Assembly: GCA_937881145.1 (NCBI GenBank)
Contig: CALGFL010000134.1
Location: 1 to 7,533, forward strand
Source of the DNA: an uncultured Bordetella sp.
Lineage (GTDB): Bacteria; Pseudomonadota; Gammaproteobacteria; Burkholderiales; Burkholderiaceae_B
Length of the DNA stretch: 7,533 nt
Direction of reading: 5' to 3'
Shown: positions 5,234 through 7,533 of the stretch, in pieces
Numbering within the stretch: position 1 is the stretch's first letter
Layout: each line of letters opens with the position of its first letter
Translations under genes and position numbers: made by a program
The notes under the pieces: generated by a model
What the model saw: only the letters and a program-made list of their open reading frames with translations
Database searches by the model: none
What the model was told of the DNA's origin: nothing

Positions 5234-6823
5234 ATGTATTTCGATACGGCAATCGTCGGTAGTGGCCTGGCAGGCCTGAGCGTCGCGCTCAATCTGGCCG
5301 ACAGGCATCGCGTGGCGGTCATCGCCAAGCGCGCGTTGGAAGAAAGCGCGAGCGATCGCGCCCAGGGCGGCATCGCCGCGGTGCTGGACTCGGCCGACAG
5401 CGTGGAAAACCACGTCCATGACACGCTCGTGGCAGGCGGCGGCCTATGCGACGAGGCGGCGACACGCTATATCGTCGAGCACGGCCGCCAGGCCATCGAA
5501 TGGCTGATCGCCCAGGGCGTGCCGTTCACGAAAGACGCCGCCGCCGAGCTCGGCTTTCACCTAACGCGCGAAGGCGGCCACAGCCACCGCCGCATCATCC
5601 ACGCCGCCGATACCACCGGCCACGCCGTAGTGCAGACGCTGCTCGAACGCGCGCGCGCGCATCCGAACATCACGATTCTCGAAGACCATCACGCGATCGA
5701 CCTCATCACATCCAGCAAGCTCGGTCTGCCTGAACGGCGCTGCCACGGCCTGTATACGCTCGATCTGCAGAACGACCGCACGGCGACGATCCAGGCAGCG
5801 CACACAGTGCTAGCCACGGGCGGAGCGGGCAAGGTATATCTCTACACGACGAACCCGGATACCGCCACCGGCGACGGCATTGCCATGGCCTGGCGCGCCG
5901 GCTGCCGCGTAGCGAACATGGAATTCATCCAGTTCCATCCCACCAGCCTGTTCCATCCGCACGCCAAATCGTTCCTGATTTCGGAAGCCGTGCGCGGCGA
6001 AGGCGGCATCCTGCGCCTGCCCGACGGCACGCGCTTCATGCCCGCGCACGATGCCCGCGCCGAACTCGCGCCGCGCGACATCGTCGCCCGTGCAATCGAC
6101 TTCGAAATCAAGAAACGCGGCATCGACTGTGTCCATCTGGACATCAGCCATCAACCGCCGCAATTCCTGCAAGAGCATTTCCCGGCCATTCTTGCGCGCT
6201 GCCGCCAATTCGGCATCGACATCACCAAAGAGCCGATTCCCGTCGTGCCCGCTGCGCACTACACCTGCGGCGGCGTCGTCACCGATCTTGCCGGCCGCAC
6301 CGACCTCGCGGGTCTTTATGCGGTCGGCGAAACCGCGTGCACCGGCCTGCACGGCGCCAACCGGCTCGCGAGCAACTCGCTGCTGGAGTGCCTGGTGAGC
6401 GGCCGTTCGGCCGCTGCGGCAATCCAGGCAGCCGGCCCCGGCGCCGGCACGCAATCGGCGCTGCCGGACTGGGATGAAAGCCGCGTATCGGACTCCGACG
6501 AGCAGGTCGTGGTCGCGCACAACTGGGACGAACTGCGCCGCCTGATGTGGAACTATGTCGGCATCGTGCGCACCGACAAGCGCCTCGAACGGGCGCAGCA
6601 CCGCCTGGCGCTCCTGCGCGACGAAATCCTCGATTACTACGCGAATTTCCGCATCACCCGCGACCTGCTCGAACTGCGCAACCTCGTGGAAGTCGCCGCG
6701 CTGATCGTGCAAAGCGCGCGCTCGCGCCGCGAAAGCCGCGGCCTGCACTACAGCCGCGACTGGCCGGATGCCCAGCCCAAAGCGTTGCCGACCGTGCTTG
6801 CACCCGGCCGCATGCGCTGCTAG
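5234..6823 (+). CDS. nadB: L-aspartate oxidase
   Basis: A 529-residue cytoplasmic flavoenzyme that oxidises L-aspartate to iminoaspartate, using oxygen or fumarate as acceptor. This is the first step of de novo NAD synthesis, and NadA uses the product. It belongs to the fumarate reductase/succinate dehydrogenase flavoprotein family. The FAD dinucleotide fold starts at GSGLAG (9-14) and continues with SDRAQGGIAAV (40-50). REGGHSHRRIIHAADTTG (112-129) carries the Glu (E114 or neighbour) used for aspartate versus succinate recognition. LATGGAG (193-199), FIQFHPTS with His235 (231-238), LAPRDIVARAID with Arg281 (278-289), AHYTCGGV with His342 (341-348) and GANRLASNSLLECLV with Arg377 (374-388) form the substrate and FAD site. 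The C-terminal helical domain is at about 430-510. The length matches the E. coli enzyme (about 540). GGAG at 5220-5223, 10 bases upstream, supports the ATG. The gene is complete and shows no damage. Its stop codon overlaps that of nadC. Confidence 0.97.
   Translation: MYFDTAIVGSGLAGLSVALNLADRHRVAVIAKRALEESASDRAQGGIAAVLDSADSVENHVHDTLVAGGGLCDEAATRYIVEHGRQAIEWLIAQGVPFTKDAAAELGFHLTREGGHSHRRIIHAADTTGHAVVQTLLERARAHPNITILEDHHAIDLITSSKLGLPERRCHGLYTLDLQNDRTATIQAAHTVLATGGAGKVYLYTTNPDTATGDGIAMAWRAGCRVANMEFIQFHPTSLFHPHAKSFLISEAVRGEGGILRLPDGTRFMPAHDARAELAPRDIVARAIDFEIKKRGIDCVHLDISHQPPQFLQEHFPAILARCRQFGIDITKEPIPVVPAAHYTCGGVVTDLAGRTDLAGLYAVGETACTGLHGANRLASNSLLECLVSGRSAAAAIQAAGPGAGTQSALPDWDESRVSDSDEQVVVAHNWDELRRLMWNYVGIVRTDKRLERAQHRLALLRDEILDYYANFRITRDLLELRNLVEVAALIVQSARSRRESRGLHYSRDWPDAQPKALPTVLAPGRMRC
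6820..6823. other. CTAG giving both nadB and nadC stop codons
   Basis: Bases 6821-6823 are TAG ending nadB on the plus strand. The reverse complement of 6820-6822 is TAG ending nadC. The two genes overlap by 3 bases tail to tail, leaving no room for a terminator between the coding regions. Confidence 0.95.
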
Positions 6824-7533
6824 ACAATACGCATGGAAAAGTCGGTCGCGCGCACGTCTTTGGTCAGCGCGCCGATGGACACCCGGTCCACGCCCGTTTC
6901 CGCGATTGTGCGCACGGTTTCGAAGCTCACCCCGCCCGAGACTTCGAGCACCGCACGGCCCTGCGCGCACTTGACGGCGTCGCGCATCATGTCAAACGAA
7001 AAATTATCCAGCAGCACCGATGTCGCGCCGTGCGCAAGCGCCGTTTCAAGCTGCGCCAGCGTTTCGACTTCGATCTGGATCGGCATGCCTGCATCGAGCG
7101 CGAGCGCCGCGGCCAGCGCCTGCCCCACGCCGCCCGCCGCTGCAATGTGGTTTTCCTTGATCAGGATGCCGTCGTAGAGCGCCAGGCGCTGGTTCGCGCC
7201 GCCGCCCACGCGCACCGCGTACTTCTGCGCAAGACGAAGGCCGGGCAAGGTCTTGCGCGTGTCCAGGACACGAGTAGCGGTGTGCGCGATCCTGTCGACG
7301 TAACGGCGCGTCACGCTCGCCACGCCCGACAGCAGCTGCAGGAAATTCAATGCATTGCGCTCGGCGGTCAGTAGCGAACGCGCTGGCCCGCGCAACGAGC
7401 ACACGACCGTATCGGCGGCCATCAGGTCGCCCTCGCGATAGCCCCATCGCACTTCGATGCGCGGGTCCACGCATCGCATCACCGCGTCGAACCAGAGCAC
7501 GCCGCACAGCACGGCCTCTTCGCGCACGACGAT
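6820..7533 (-). CDS. nadC: Quinolinate phosphoribosyltransferase (decarboxylating), 5' end outside window
   Basis: Converts quinolinate and PRPP to nicotinate mononucleotide, CO2 and pyrophosphate, the step where the de novo pathway joins the rest of NAD synthesis; cytoplasmic. The 237 residues present cover about four fifths of a usual 280-290-residue chain, and roughly 45-60 N-terminal residues lie beyond 7533. In fragment numbering, TAERNALNFLQLLSGVAS (56-73) is the conserved helix, DTRKTLPGLR (91-100) and KYAV (104-107) bind phosphate and quinolinate, and GGGANQR (110-116) and LIKENH (124-129) are the family signature. IEVET (154-158), LLDNF (174-178) and EVSGGV (197-202) are acidic and phosphate-binding barrel loops, and SIGALTK (219-225) closes the phosphate site. 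An apparent GTG start at 7527 is internal, since the frame and the conserved sequence run on to the edge. nadC is convergent with nadB. nadA may lie further right, but this is not seen. Confidence 0.95.
   Translation of the reverse strand: MVVREEAVLCGVLWFDAVMRCVDPRIEVRWGYREGDLMAADTVVCSLRGPARSLLTAERNALNFLQLLSGVASVTRRYVDRIAHTATRVLDTRKTLPGLRLAQKYAVRVGGGANQRLALYDGILIKENHIAAAGGVGQALAAALALDAGMPIQIEVETLAQLETALAHGATSVLLDNFSFDMMRDAVKCAQGRAVLEVSGGVSFETVRTIAETGVDRVSIGALTKDVRATDFSMRIV

Noticed and set aside
5648..5660. Alternating CG run inside nadB
   Set aside because: It encodes the ordinary Arg-Ala-Arg-Ala of a nadB helix, and a 13-base CG run is unremarkable at this GC content.
5810..6970. Minus-strand open frame across nadB and the end of nadC
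   Set aside because: It is antisense to conserved nadB motifs and has no family features.

Overview
The window is high-GC, tightly packed bacterial DNA. The proteins read like those of a betaproteobacterium, most likely of the Alcaligenaceae (Bordetella/Achromobacter type). This rests on codon choice, on the style of the NadC and NadB sequences and on the overall gene style. It is inferred from recall, not from a search. No mobile elements, RNA genes or CRISPR arrays are visible.

Left half (1-3825, minus strand). Four genes read leftwards as a probable transcription unit: cfa (cyclopropane-fatty-acyl-phospholipid synthase, GTG start at 3825), a spermidine-synthase-like methyltransferase-fold protein (start 2484), matB (malonyl-CoA synthase, start 1693) and the first 50 codons of an unrecognised secreted or periplasmic protein (start 150, cut by the window edge). 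Gaps after cfa are 60, 20 and 7 bases. The 60-base gap holds a good -10 hexamer placed so that its transcript would begin at the ATG itself, so the last three genes may also have their own leaderless promoter.

Middle (3826-3997). A 172-base divergent intergenic region separates cfa from the rightward genes. It holds an 18-bp interrupted palindrome, a possible extended -10 for the rightward gene, a weak -10 for cfa, and two mutually exclusive GC-rich hairpins in the predicted leader of the rightward gene.

Right half (3998-7533). A Bcr/CflA-type MFS efflux transporter is followed after 21 bases by nadB (L-aspartate oxidase) on the plus strand. nadC (quinolinate phosphoribosyltransferase) is convergent on the minus strand, with its 5' end beyond the window. 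nadB and nadC overlap tail to tail: the four bases CTAG provide both stop codons. NadB makes iminoaspartate, NadA (not in the window) condenses it to quinolinate, and NadC converts quinolinate to nicotinate mononucleotide, so this part is the de novo NAD pathway.

Most of the content is ordinary metabolism. The points worth a second look are regulatory or structural: the leaderless start, the divergent-promoter dyad and alternative hairpins, the shared stop codons, the repeated signal-peptidase motif, an extra loop in MatB and the altered polyamine site of the SpeE-like protein.
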